A DNA stretch of 46,116 bases. Origin: Robinsoniella sp. GTDB lineage: Bacteria > Bacillota > Clostridia > Lachnospirales > Lachnospiraceae. Each line of letters opens with the position of its first letter. Position 1 is the stretch's first letter. Both the position numbers and the translations under genes were made by a program. The stretch is taken from NCBI GenBank assembly GCA_022788205.1, contig JALEVQ010000025.1:1-46116 (forward strand), read 5' to 3'. Shown here in pieces: positions 27,624 to 36,756 of this stretch. The notes under the pieces are model-generated. The model was not told the DNA's origin and did no database searches. It was given only the letters and a program-made list of their open reading frames with translations.

Positions 27624-27800
27624 CGCGTCTCTCCTCTTTTCTGACAACCGGCCTTTCAGGACTATCAAAGGGTCGCTTTGAAGATGTTCTCAGTTTAGCC
27701 GTTTTTTTGTCGTTTCTCTGCCACTTTTCCGATTTTTATTGTTCTTTTTGTGATATCCGCCGAAAAAGAACTTTTCTTTTTTTGCCATCAAAGCTACAAT

Positions 27801-27815
27801 AATGGTGTCACCATT
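27801..27815. promoter_or_regulatory. Perfect palindrome in the divergent control region
   Basis: AATGGTGTCACCATT is a perfect 15-base palindrome about midway between the binding-protein start (27623) and the kinase start (27892). It is a candidate operator for both directions. The protein that binds it is unknown. Confidence 0.4.
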
Positions 27816-27891
27816 CGCCTTTTGAGTCCAAAGTTATAACCTTTTGGATCTGCTATTATAAATATTATAGAAGGAAGGGAAGAAAAAATCT

Positions 27892-29610
27892 ATGAGAACC
27901 GCCACCAAAACAGCTACTTCTTATCACAGTATCAAGGCACACTTTATCGTCAGCTATCTGCTTACGTTCCTGTTCAGCCTCTGCATCGCGCTTCTTGGAA
28001 GCCGCCACTTTGAGTCGGAACTGCTAAAGCAGACTGCTTCCACCGTTGAGTCAACTTTAAACCTTCATCTCAACACCATCGATGCCAAATTAGAGCATGT
28101 CTCGACCTTCCTCTTTTCCTTTTTGTTCGACGACAGTTCGTATTCCTCCTTGTCTGAGGATCTTTCTCTTGAGGAGAGGATTGACGGTGAACTTGAGGTG
28201 AGAAGCCAGCTCACCAATTACCTGCACACCTACAGCAACGCAGATGGTCTTTTTTTCTACATTCCAAAATCAGATGTGTTTCTCATCACCTCACAGGCAC
28301 ACGAATCCATCTATGACCGGCAGGCAATCGAATCGTATGTCAAATCAACCTGCCTCGGGGACTATCACGGTGCTTTTCCGCAGGTTTGGGAATGGTTTCC
28401 CTTTTCCGCCCACGATTCTTCTTTTCTGATGCAGATCGTCTGTTATAACAACGTCTACATTGGATCCTACCTCGCTTCCAGCAATCTCTCGGATCCTTTG
28501 CAGGAATTTGTGGAAACCTCGCATGCCACCCTTTTTCTCTCCTCAGAACAGCTGGTTTCCCCGCTCACGCTGTTCGACCCTGAAGGAAACATTGCTCATC
28601 AGACTGCTCACTCTGAGAGCTATCTGAGTGTCTCTTCCATTTCTGATATCGGAGACTTTCAGCTTCAGATGATGATTTCCAAAAAAGAACTGCTCAAAAA
28701 CGGCACGCAATTTAGCTATACCTTATATCTCGTCATCATCCTGAGCATGCTTTTCCTCGTGGTTAACTTTCTCTCAACGTGGCGGCAAATCATCTCTCCA
28801 CTCGAAATTTTAACAGCCGGCATGAAAAAACTGCAGAAAGGTATTTTTGATGTCTCCCTGCCTGTGCCCAGCCAGAGAAATGAATTTTCCATCTTGACAG
28901 AAACCTTCAACACCATGAGCCATGAGATCGAGCATCTAAAAATGCAGGTTTACGAAAACCGTCTGAAGCGCGTTCACACAAAGCTGGAATACTTGACACT
29001 CCAGATCAAGCCTCACTTTTTTTTAAACTCCTTAAATGTGATCTACAGTCTTGCGATCACCAAACATTTTGACTTGATCATGGAGCTGAGCTCCTGCCTG
29101 ATGAAATATTTCCGCTACCTGTTTCAATCCTCAGAGACACTGGTGCCTCTCAAAGACGAGTTGAATCACACAGCCAATTACCTGCGCATTCAGGAAATGC
29201 GCTACGGCACCAATTTTTCTACTGAAATTGATGTGGAAGAAGGACTCGACTGTGCCAGAATTCCGATTCTGAGCATTCACACCTTTGTGGAAAACATTGT
29301 AAAACATGCCTATCATGACGCGCACAGCATTCTCGTGCAGATTCAGATCTCGCGCACGGTAAAAGATCACGACGACTACATCGACATCGCCATCAGTGAC
29401 AACGGCAAGGGATTTGCCTCAGAACAGCTCCTTGCCTTGAACGAATCCATCCATCAGGAAGAAAATTTGCCTCAGAACCACATCGGTATCTCAAATGTCA
29501 AGCAGCGTCTCTTCTATCTCTACGAGGATCGCTTTCTTCTCACCTTTGAAAACCGCGAAGACGGCGGCGCCATGGTACATTTACAGATTCCCTTCCTGCC
29601 ATCGGAATGA
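27892..29610 (+). CDS. Sensor histidine kinase, YesM-type
   Basis: 572 residues. Membrane segments at about 17-40 and 277-300 enclose a sensor domain of about 235 residues. A HAMP region (about 305-355) is followed by the phospho-acceptor motif KPHFFLNSLNVIYS and the ATPase motifs TFVENIVKHAY, DNGKGF and HIGISNVKQRL. Same build as the kinase at 1764. It is divergent from the binding protein and GH3 genes, which it most likely controls through the next gene. Confidence 0.93.
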   Translation: MRTATKTATSYHSIKAHFIVSYLLTFLFSLCIALLGSRHFESELLKQTASTVESTLNLHLNTIDAKLEHVSTFLFSFLFDDSSYSSLSEDLSLEERIDGELEVRSQLTNYLHTYSNADGLFFYIPKSDVFLITSQAHESIYDRQAIESYVKSTCLGDYHGAFPQVWEWFPFSAHDSSFLMQIVCYNNVYIGSYLASSNLSDPLQEFVETSHATLFLSSEQLVSPLTLFDPEGNIAHQTAHSESYLSVSSISDIGDFQLQMMISKKELLKNGTQFSYTLYLVIILSMLFLVVNFLSTWRQIISPLEILTAGMKKLQKGIFDVSLPVPSQRNEFSILTETFNTMSHEIEHLKMQVYENRLKRVHTKLEYLTLQIKPHFFLNSLNVIYSLAITKHFDLIMELSSCLMKYFRYLFQSSETLVPLKDELNHTANYLRIQEMRYGTNFSTEIDVEEGLDCARIPILSIHTFVENIVKHAYHDAHSILVQIQISRTVKDHDDYIDIAISDNGKGFASEQLLALNESIHQEENLPQNHIGISNVKQRLFYLYEDRFLLTFENREDGGAMVHLQIPFLPSE

Positions 29611-29639
29611 TCCCGTCATACATAGAAAGGATTGTTGAT

Positions 29640-30857
29640 ATGAATATTTTAATTATTGATGATGAAATCTACGCCCTGGAAGCTTTGGAGTTTCTCCTCA
29701 AAGAAAGTTCTTTTTCTTTTGAGCATATTTTCTCCTGCACCAATATCACGCAGGCAAAAGAATTTCTGCGCTCTGAAAAAATCGATCTGATGATCTGTGA
29801 TATCGAAATGCCCGGCGGTTCAGGACTGGAACTCACCGAGTGGATGCAGCCCGATTTTTCTGATATCATCACGATCTTTCTGACTTGCCACTCAGACTTT
29901 CAGTATGCCTCAAAAGCCATCAAGTTCGGTGTTCTTGATTATCTTTTGAAGCCTATCCTGCCTTCCGATCTCGATGAGGTTCTCGCAAAAGCCGTCAAAA
30001 AATGGCAGGAACTACAGCAGCAAAAAAGTGAACGCCAGACTGTCCACTACTGGTCTGCCAACAAATCGATCGTCAACGAACAATTCTGGAAAGATTTTCT
30101 GTCCGGAGTCTACCAGTACAGCGATTATGAATACATTGAGTGGATTGCCAGACAGCGCTGCATCGCGGTCGAAAAACAGACGCGCTATTTTCCTATTTTA
30201 TTTTACCTGCGATCTACAACACCTTATATTGACAAAAACATCCTCTCTTTCGCCTCCGTCAACGTCATCACCGAATCCTTGCTGGACATCCCTGACGCTC
30301 CGCCCATCGTCCGCCTCTCGGATTTCTATCAGGTGGCGCTGCTCCCAGACCGCACGCTCTGTGTCAAGGAATTGCTCCAAAAATGTCTGACCATCAAGAC
30401 ATTTCTGGAAAAATATTACGACGTTTCCGTCTGTTATTATACAGGAGAGGACACTGTGTTGACTGATCTGCCCAAAGCAGTATCTGCCTTGATCGAGCAG
30501 AGCAAGACAACGCTCTCGCCTGCTGATCAGCTTCCAAGCCCGCCTTCCGTCATCGATAAAATTCAGGAATTTGTCAAGGATCATCTCTATTCCCCTATCA
30601 CCCGGGATGAAGTGGCACATGCCATCTTCCTGAACCCTGATTACCTTTCAAAACTGTTTAAAAAAGAGACCGGTGAAGGGCTTTCCGCCTATATCACCCG
30701 CCTCAAGATCGCAGAAGCCAAACGGCTGCTTCTGCAGACCGAGATCCCCATCAGCACTATCGCGTCCGATCTCGGATACTCTAATTTTTCTTACTTTTCC
30801 AAACTTTTCAAGAAAGAAACTGGAAAGACCCCCAATGAATACCGCCAGAAAACCTGA
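29640..30857 (+). CDS. AraC-type response regulator, YesN family
   Basis: 405 residues. The receiver domain has LIIDDE, phospho-acceptor Asp54 in CDIEMP, and YLLKP. The C-terminal AraC domain (about 305-400) has NPDYLSKLFKKETG and LGYSNFSYFSKLFKKETG. The ATG at 29640 fits the receiver start and has AAAGGA 8 bases upstream. An in-frame ATG at 29607 overlaps the kinase stop as ATGA and is a real alternative, adding 11 residues. It is shorter than the regulators at 182 and 39426 because its middle region is reduced. Confidence 0.92.
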   Translation: MNILIIDDEIYALEALEFLLKESSFSFEHIFSCTNITQAKEFLRSEKIDLMICDIEMPGGSGLELTEWMQPDFSDIITIFLTCHSDFQYASKAIKFGVLDYLLKPILPSDLDEVLAKAVKKWQELQQQKSERQTVHYWSANKSIVNEQFWKDFLSGVYQYSDYEYIEWIARQRCIAVEKQTRYFPILFYLRSTTPYIDKNILSFASVNVITESLLDIPDAPPIVRLSDFYQVALLPDRTLCVKELLQKCLTIKTFLEKYYDVSVCYYTGEDTVLTDLPKAVSALIEQSKTTLSPADQLPSPPSVIDKIQEFVKDHLYSPITRDEVAHAIFLNPDYLSKLFKKETGEGLSAYITRLKIAEAKRLLLQTEIPISTIASDLGYSNFSYFSKLFKKETGKTPNEYRQKT

Positions 30858-30901
30858 ATGCCACAGGCTCTTTTTCCTTTATTTCGTATTTTTTTATTAA
30901 A

Positions 30902-30979
30902 AAGATGGCGTATCTAAGAACCATCTTCCTCAAAACATTCTGTTGTTTTTCCAGAGATGATTCTTAGATACGCCATCTT
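30902..30979. terminator. Long-armed inverted repeat between convergent genes
   Basis: Perfect 19-base arms at 30902-30920 and 30961-30979 with a 40-base loop, flanked by T-rich DNA on both strands. It lies between the regulator stop (30857) and the glgA stop (31031) and probably ends both transcripts. Confidence 0.7.
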
Positions 30980-31030
30980 CTTCTCTTATTCTATATGATA
31001 ACCTTCAATCAAAACTTCTCTTGCGCTCTT

Positions 31031-32467
31031 TTATAAGCGATAATACAGCTGTGCATATTTCTGCGCCGAGGTATTCCACGAGAAATCTGCCGCCATTGCG
31101 CGGTCAATCAGTTTATTCCACTCACGTTTTTTCTCATAGTAAATATACATCGCATATTTCACTGTATTGAACATTTCATGTGCATTGTAATTTGCAAAGC
31201 TGAATCCTGTTCCTGTCCCCTCATATTCATTGTATGCCCATACTGTATCCTTCAGTCCGCCTGTCTCACGCACGATCGGGATAGTTCCATAGCGAAGACT
31301 CATCAGCTGACTCAGTCCACAAGGCTCAAACAGGGAAGGCATCAGGAAAGCATCGCAAGACGCGTAAATCTTATGGGATAATCCCTCCGAGTAAAAGATG
31401 TTTGCGGAAACTTTTCCCGGATATTTCCACGCAAAATGGCGGAACATATTCTCATATTTTTCTTCTCCTGTTCCCAATACAACAATCTGCAGATCATGCT
31501 GACACATCTCATCCATCATGTAAGCGATCAGGTCAAATCCCTTTTGGTCTGTCAGGCGGGATACGATACCGATCATGAATTTACTGTCATTCTGTTCCAG
31601 TCCGAGTTCCTGCTGAAGGGCACGTTTGTTTTTGATTTTTTCCTTGCGGAATGTCCTTGCGTTATAGTGCTGTGTGACAAACGGATCCGTCTCCGGATTG
31701 TACTCATTATAGTCAATACCGTTTACGATACCAGACAGACAATTTGATCTCGCTCTCATAAGACCGTCAAGGTGCTCCCCGTAAAACGGCTGCTTAATCT
31801 CCTCTGCATACGTCTCGCTCACCGTTGTCACAGCATCCGCATAGACAATTCCACCCTTCAGATAGTTGCCATCGCCGTAAGCCTCCAATTTATCCGGAGT
31901 GAAATAATAGGCTGGAAGACCTGTCACATCTCTTATTGTGTTGACGTCGTAAACTCCCTGGAACTTCAAATTATGTATTGTCATAATCGATTTCATGTTC
32001 GCAAAGAATGGACCCTCATGGAATTTATCTTTTAAGTAAACCGGAATCAATCCTGTCTGCCAGTCATGGCAGTGGACAATATCAGGCTGAAATCCAATCA
32101 GAGGCAACGCCGACAATGCCGCTCTCGAGAAAAATGCAAATTTTTCAATATCCTCGCGAATATTGCCATATGGCTTCGGACCTGAAAAATAGTACTCGTT
32201 GTCAATAAAGTAGTAGTGGATTCCTTCATATTCTAGATGAAGCACACCCACATACTGCTGGCGCCAGTTTAATTCCATATAAAAATGTGTCACATATTGA
32301 AGTTGATTTTTAAACTCCTCTCTCATACACTGATATTTTGGAAGAATTACACGAACATCAAATTCATTTTTATCAAAACATTTTGGAAGTGAACCGACAA
32401 CATCTGCCAGACCGCCCGTCTTAATAAACGGGACACATTCAGATGCGACAAATAACACTCTTTTCAT
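31031..32467 (-). CDS. glgA: Glycogen synthase (ADP-glucose type)
   Basis: 478 residues, the normal GT5 length. It adds glucose from ADP-glucose to glycogen. The N-terminal KTGGLADVVGSLPK is the ADP-glucose motif, HCHDWQTGL a conserved core element, and PSLFEPCGLSQ the C-terminal catalytic motif. AGGAGG lies 8 bases before the ATG. It stands alone; other glycogen genes are not in the window. Confidence 0.97.
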   Translation of the reverse strand: MKRVLFVASECVPFIKTGGLADVVGSLPKCFDKNEFDVRVILPKYQCMREEFKNQLQYVTHFYMELNWRQQYVGVLHLEYEGIHYYFIDNEYYFSGPKPYGNIREDIEKFAFFSRAALSALPLIGFQPDIVHCHDWQTGLIPVYLKDKFHEGPFFANMKSIMTIHNLKFQGVYDVNTIRDVTGLPAYYFTPDKLEAYGDGNYLKGGIVYADAVTTVSETYAEEIKQPFYGEHLDGLMRARSNCLSGIVNGIDYNEYNPETDPFVTQHYNARTFRKEKIKNKRALQQELGLEQNDSKFMIGIVSRLTDQKGFDLIAYMMDEMCQHDLQIVVLGTGEEKYENMFRHFAWKYPGKVSANIFYSEGLSHKIYASCDAFLMPSLFEPCGLSQLMSLRYGTIPIVRETGGLKDTVWAYNEYEGTGTGFSFANYNAHEMFNTVKYAMYIYYEKKREWNKLIDRAMAADFSWNTSAQKYAQLYYRL

Positions 32468-32504
32468 AAAATAAACCTCCTAGATTTACGACTTTTTGTT
32501 ATTC

Positions 32505-32533
32505 ATTATAACTCTTTTTTCCTTATATGAAAA
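32505..32533 (-). promoter_or_regulatory. glgA promoter
   Basis: On the minus strand a TATAAT -10 (32505-32510) lies 17 bases from a weak -35 TTTTCA (32528-32533), about 40 bases before the glgA ATG. Confidence 0.5.
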
Positions 32534-32560
32534 GCATTATTTGTTCAATTTTGACAAGAC

Positions 32561-33358
32561 TTATTTGTTTTTATATTCCAAACGGATGCGGTCTGCAATC
32601 AAAGCAATAAACTCAGAATTTGTCGGTTTTCCTTTATCATTTCTCACAGTATACCCAAACAGTTCATCAATGGTATCCATCTTTCCTCTGCTCCATGCCA
32701 CTTCAATCGCGTGACGGATGGCACGCTCCACTCTGCTCGGTGTCGTCTGATGTTTTTTGGCAATCGTTGGATATAATACCTTTGTGATCGAGTTGAGCAT
32801 CTCCATATCTTTCACCGACATAATGATTGCGTCTCTCAGATATTGGTATCCTTTGATGTGAGCCGGAACACCAATCTCATGGATCATGTTCGTCACATCG
32901 CTCTCCAGATTGCGCTTCATATACTCCTCTTTTTTCTCATATGCATTTACTTTGCGTACTTCCCGAAAGTTTCTCTCTCCGCCTTTCTTTACACGCTTAA
33001 TCTGACTGAGAACCATCTCATTGTCAAACGGTTTCAAAATATAATAATCTGCTCCCAGCGCAAAAGCATCTTCTGTAATTTTCTCCTGCCCAACTGCTGT
33101 GATCACGATAAACGCCGGACGCTTCTTCAACAAAGGATCCTTATTGACACGATCCATCACTGTCAGCCCATCCACTTTCGGCATAATAATGTCCAGCAAC
33201 ACTACATCCGGCTCTTTTTCTTTTATAATCTCGTAGATTTGCTCTCCATCCGAAGCTTTTCCCACCACCTGTAGTTCTTCATCGCTGCCAACCAGATTGT
33301 CCAGTAGTTGTATCATTCTTTCATTATCATCTGCGATCGCTACGTTTAACTTTTCCAT
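32561..33358 (-). CDS. spo0A: Sporulation master regulator
   Basis: 265 residues. The receiver domain carries Asp56 in LLDIIMP and Lys in ILKPFD. The C-terminal Spo0A DNA-binding domain includes [32 protein letters not shown] and [13 protein letters not shown], which are nearly invariant in the family. It starts sporulation when phosphorylated. GGAGG lies 6 bases before the ATG. The usual neighbour spoIVB is absent. Confidence 0.98.
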   Translation of the reverse strand: MEKLNVAIADDNERMIQLLDNLVGSDEELQVVGKASDGEQIYEIIKEKEPDVVLLDIIMPKVDGLTVMDRVNKDPLLKKRPAFIVITAVGQEKITEDAFALGADYYILKPFDNEMVLSQIKRVKKGGERNFREVRKVNAYEKKEEYMKRNLESDVTNMIHEIGVPAHIKGYQYLRDAIIMSVKDMEMLNSITKVLYPTIAKKHQTTPSRVERAIRHAIEVAWSRGKMDTIDELFGYTVRNDKGKPTNSEFIALIADRIRLEYKNK

Positions 33359-33451
33359 CTTACGCCTCCACTGTTTCTCAAAATCTTTCCATGCTGTTCT
33401 TTCTTTTGTAACATTTTTCTATCAAAAAATGCCCAAAACAATATTAATTCT

Positions 33452-33479
33452 ATTATAGCTGCTCTTTGTTTCTGTTCAA
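33452..33479 (-). promoter_or_regulatory. spo0A promoter
   Basis: On the minus strand, -35 TTGAAC (33474-33479) and -10 TATAAT (33452-33457) are 16 bases apart, about 90 bases before the spo0A ATG. No TTCGACA-type 0A box was seen nearby. Confidence 0.6.
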
Positions 33480-33606
33480 GAAAAACTGTTTTACATTTAT
33501 CGTATTTTTTCGATATATTTATGCATAGTTTTTTGTTCTGCTCTCATTCTTTTCTTGTCTTTTGCCGAAAAATCTACTGTTGTGTAGAAATCACCCGAAA
33601 ACTTTT

Positions 33607-33954
33607 TTATGTATCTCTCTTTTTCCGACCTTTTTCTCTCTCAAATTTCTTCATCACAAATTTACTTTTCCATAAAAACAGCACTGATGGAAAATGCTTT
33701 GTCGCTTTCTCCATCAGTGCTGTTTTCTCTTTATTTTCTCTGATCCATTTCAAATCCTTTCTGCTGTGTTTTGGATCTGAGTTGTAAAGAGTGAGCATCC
33801 GATCGCTCAAATTATACAGCATCGTATCCAAAATTCCTATTTTGTCTCCGTATAGAGCCGTAATCACATCCTGATCTGGAAGTGCCAGAAAATACTTCCG
33901 TTTCTTCACATATTGTACTATATACCCTCTATCCGACGTAAATAAAATATTCAT
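33607..33954 (-). pseudogene. Deleted remnant of a GT8-family glycosyltransferase
   Basis: A 115-residue open frame. It starts MNILFTSD, a normal GT8 beginning with an AAGGAA ribosome site, then jumps after about 20 residues to LALPDQDVITALYGDK and YNSDPKHSRKDLKWIREN, which resemble the distal catalytic part of GT8 enzymes. Intact members are about 250-330 residues, so most of the nucleotide-sugar domain, including the DxD motif, is gone. The last 40 codons read through a 17-base terminator hairpin (33675-33726) and are basic and unlike GT8. The simplest view is an internal deletion plus loss of the natural C-terminus. Confidence 0.6.
33675..33726. terminator. Terminator hairpin inside the GT8 remnant frame
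   Basis: 17-base perfect arms at 33675-33691 and 33710-33726 with an 18-base loop; A and T runs on both sides. It lies within the open frame at 33607, which supports that frame being decayed. Confidence 0.75.
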
Positions 33955-34154
33955 ATTTCATTTCCTTGCCCAAAATACTCTATTTTTTCCATATCGTTCA
34001 TCTGTATCATAACATTCTCTTCACTCCTTCTGAAAATTTACCGCGTTCTGTCTCGCAAAATAAGTTTTTAGACAAACTATTTTATCTGTCCCTTGTCATT
34101 TTTCTTTTGTGCAACTAAGATTACATTAAAAGTATTGTCGAAGGGAGAGATTTT

Positions 34155-34841
34155 TTGAACCAGTCAAAAAACAAAAAATGGATATCCATTTTAAAAATAT
34201 TGCCATTGGCTCTGTGTGTTGTTCTCATAATCGGCTATCTAGCTGCCGGCAGAGAAATCAGTGTCCAGACACTTTTAGAATATACACCTGCAAATCCTGT
34301 TCTTGCCGCATGTGTTCTGCTCCTTATTTATGCGGTAAAAAGTGTTTCTGTCGTTTTTCCTTTGATGGTAATACGCCTCACCGTGGGTCATCTTTTCCCC
34401 ACTGCGATTGCGTTGCTCATCAACCTTGCCGGTATGATCATATGCTTTACCATACCATATTGGATTGGACATTTTTCTGGCACAGATACCGTAAATTCTC
34501 TAAAAGAAAAATATCCAAAGCTAGAATTGTGGCTTGATATACAACAGAGCAATGATTTTTTTCTTTGCTTTTTCTTTCGAATTATCGGATGTCTCCCCGT
34601 AGACATTGTGAGTATGTATTTCGGCGCCACCAAGGTTCCTTTCCTGCTCTATCTCTCAGGCAGCCTGCTCGGGGCTTTACCTAACATCATCACCTCAACC
34701 TTACTGGGCAGCAGTATCACAGAGCCAGGATCACCGATGTTTATTGTATCCGCCACGCTGACTGTTTTATTGGCAGGACTGTCACTGCTAGGGCATTTTT
34801 TGAATAAACATAAATGCAACCATAAAAAACGAGTTTCCTAA
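34155..34841 (+). CDS. TVP38/TMEM64-family membrane protein (DedA-like)
   Basis: 228 residues, five to six membrane segments. The VTT-type core is visible: the region around MVIRLTVGHLFPTAIALLIN, then FFFRIIGCLPVDIVSMYFGA, which matches the F-x-R-x-x-P-x-x-D-x-x-S pattern of the family, and SLLGALPN. Relatives scramble or move membrane lipids. Translation likely begins at TTG with GGGAGAG 6 bases upstream. It precedes the TetR gene on the same strand. Confidence 0.85.
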   Translation: MNQSKNKKWISILKILPLALCVVLIIGYLAAGREISVQTLLEYTPANPVLAACVLLLIYAVKSVSVVFPLMVIRLTVGHLFPTAIALLINLAGMIICFTIPYWIGHFSGTDTVNSLKEKYPKLELWLDIQQSNDFFLCFFFRIIGCLPVDIVSMYFGATKVPFLLYLSGSLLGALPNIITSTLLGSSITEPGSPMFIVSATLTVLLAGLSLLGHFLNKHKCNHKKRVS

Positions 34842-34929
34842 AGTATACTCTTTCAAAACTTTCTTTTCATTGGACACTTTGAGTTCTCGTCGGATTTTTC
34901 CTCACGAAGCTTGAAATATTACATTTTGG

Positions 34930-35001
34930 GACAATATATCGCGTTTGTCTAAAAAAAATCGATAAAAACTGGTTGAATTTTGAGATTTGGTTTGCTAGAA
35001 T
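34930..35001 (+). promoter_or_regulatory. Promoter of the TetR gene with upstream palindrome
   Basis: -35 TTGAAT (34973-34978) and -10 TAGAAT (34996-35001) are 17 bases apart, about 24 bases before the TTG start. Upstream, GACAA (34930-34934) and TTGTC (34945-34949) form a 20-base imperfect palindrome that could be an operator. Confidence 0.55.
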
Positions 35002-35025
35002 GGATAGAATGAGAGGTGAATTAGA

Positions 35026-35556
35026 TTGGCAGATTCCAACATTACCAAGCGTGCACTGGCGAATGCTTTAAGGGAACTGATGAAAGAAAAAAGCTTTTCT
35101 AAGATTAGCGTGGCTGATATCTGCGAGAAATGCGGCATGAACCGTAAAAGCTTTTACTATCATTTTCGCGATAAATATGATCTTGTAAACTGGATTTTCG
35201 ACACAGATTTTATTTCTATCATGCAGAGTCATGCCTCTGCGGACAGCTGGGCGTTACTGTCAGGTCTGTGTGAATACTTTTATGAAAATCGTGATTTTTA
35301 TCGAAAAGCACTCCGAATCGAAGGTCAAAATTCTTTTGTTGATCACTTTCATGAATTGCTGTACGCTTTAATCCATTCTCATCTGCCTGAGATCACTAAC
35401 GTTCAGCAGGCTGGGGAATTCCAAGTCAATTTCTTTTCGGATGCCGCTGTTATGACTTTTCAGCGCTGGATTCTGAGTCCGAATTGTATGGGACCTGAAG
35501 AATTTCTAACACAGCTTAAAATTTGCATTCAGTGCATGGCTTCCGTCCAGATATAA
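35026..35556 (+). CDS. TetR-family transcriptional regulator
   Basis: 176 residues. The N-terminal helix-turn-helix is FSKISVADICEKCGMNRKSFYYHFRDKYDL, written here as its core KISVADICEKCGMNRKSFYY. The C-terminal part is a short ligand/dimer domain of the DhaS-like type (LCEYFYENRDFYRKAL). It starts at TTG with GAGAGGTG upstream. It is convergent with, and 16 bases from, the pseudo-radical SAM gene, and is the likely regulator of the radical SAM pair. The ligand is unknown. Confidence 0.88.
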   Translation: MADSNITKRALANALRELMKEKSFSKISVADICEKCGMNRKSFYYHFRDKYDLVNWIFDTDFISIMQSHASADSWALLSGLCEYFYENRDFYRKALRIEGQNSFVDHFHELLYALIHSHLPEITNVQQAGEFQVNFFSDAAVMTFQRWILSPNCMGPEEFLTQLKICIQCMASVQI

Positions 35557-35572
35557 AAATACCTTTCAGGCA

Positions 35573-36517
35573 TCATCCGACGCTTGCCGCAGCAAACACC
35601 TTATCACTCTGAGGGAATGCCGCTTTCAGAATATTGTCCAGCGGTTGAAAAAAAATATTATACTTCAATCTCTGTAGCTGACCTTTGAATGTACAGAGAT
35701 ATCCTTCTGAATCAAATCCCACTGGGCAACTCTCTTTTGATATAATATCCTCCACAAAGCAACTGTCATTGAGGATATCCCACAATATGGTCTGACAATT
35801 CTGATCGTTTCTCGTCTGTACAATATACTGATAGACAATCTTGCGGGTATTGTCAGAGCAGTTTGCTTCCGACAGAAATGCAGTAAAAGCCGGATGTAAA
35901 TTCTCCGTATCACTCAATAGTTCACCGCTTACTATATCGTCCAGATCTCGCTCTCCGTAAGTATGACACACAGAATATAAAAACTGCCTGCTGCGCAGCA
36001 GGTGGCATGCATTCTCCACTCCATCTGTATGCTGGACTACAAACATCATATTTTTGATGCTCTCGGCTTCGTCCAGCATTGCATCGGTAATTTCTTCCGG
36101 ATTGACATATAGAATAAAGGCACAGTCAGGATAATCCATTTCTCTCTTTAAATACTCTTTTCCTGACATCACCAACGTAATCGACCATGGAATATGAAAC
36201 TTATCCTGCTTTTCCAGAGTGCGAATCTTCTTTGCGCCCACAATACAACTATTATATCCCACATTAAGACCAAACATGACAATTTTATCTGTATCAACAT
36301 TGGGTATCATATCTGTAACAAGTTTATAATAGGAACTGTTCTCATCTTTAAGCATTGTCTGTGCCGTCTGAAAAAAACGGTTTTGAAATCTTCCTTCTGC
36401 AAAATTCAGCGCCATGTCCACAAGATTACGAGTGCTTCTTTTAGGCGTGTCCTGAATGTCTGTAATTGCCTTTCGTACGATTGTTTCAATCACTATACGA
36501 GAAAAATTATGATTCAT
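35573..36517 (-). CDS. Shortened paralogue of the neighbouring radical SAM protein, without the cluster motif
   Basis: 314 residues, no recognised family by itself. By-eye alignment to the divergent radical SAM protein shows the same order of elements. The helical N-terminus has YYKLV (WYQLI in the partner), HIPWSI at 108-113 (NIPWAI at 105-110), PDCAF at 130-134 (PDCEF at 178-182), IKNM (VKNI), WDILND at 246-251 (MDFQND at 317-322) and a C-terminal EGYLCTF (KGDVEPCVF). About 50 residues holding the CxxxCxxC loop and GGEP are missing, as is the C-terminal Cys cluster. It should not bind the SAM cluster. A regulatory or scaffold role beside the enzyme is inferred. GAAGG lies 7 bases before the ATG. 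Confidence 0.7.
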   Translation of the reverse strand: MNHNFSRIVIETIVRKAITDIQDTPKRSTRNLVDMALNFAEGRFQNRFFQTAQTMLKDENSSYYKLVTDMIPNVDTDKIVMFGLNVGYNSCIVGAKKIRTLEKQDKFHIPWSITLVMSGKEYLKREMDYPDCAFILYVNPEEITDAMLDEAESIKNMMFVVQHTDGVENACHLLRSRQFLYSVCHTYGERDLDDIVSGELLSDTENLHPAFTAFLSEANCSDNTRKIVYQYIVQTRNDQNCQTILWDILNDSCFVEDIISKESCPVGFDSEGYLCTFKGQLQRLKYNIFFQPLDNILKAAFPQSDKVFAAASVG

Positions 36518-36756
36518 ACGGAGACCTTCTTTCTTTGGCTACTTATGTAAAAATAAGCTTATGCGCAAATCCTATTTTCCTCAATGGACAAACCTGCTGC
36601 TCTGTCGAAAAATGTAACAATTTATCTTTTTGTCGTATTTTCCGACGATAAAATTTTCTTGTCCAGTGATTTTATCCTTTCTGACTTTTATAATCCTTCT
36701 AAGATGTTTCCTTGAGGAACACCAGCTAATAAATCAACGAAAGGATCGTTATTACT
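36518..36756. promoter_or_regulatory. Divergent control region of the radical SAM pair
   Basis: Half-sites GGACAA (36586-36591) and TTGTCC (36659-36664) resemble the GACAA/TTGTC arms upstream of the TetR gene, which suggests TetR control of both directions. Just before the radical SAM gene, AACGA and TCGTT (36736-36740, 36746-36750) can form a small stem that puts the AAGGA ribosome site in its loop. No consensus -35/-10 pair is clear. Confidence 0.35.
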
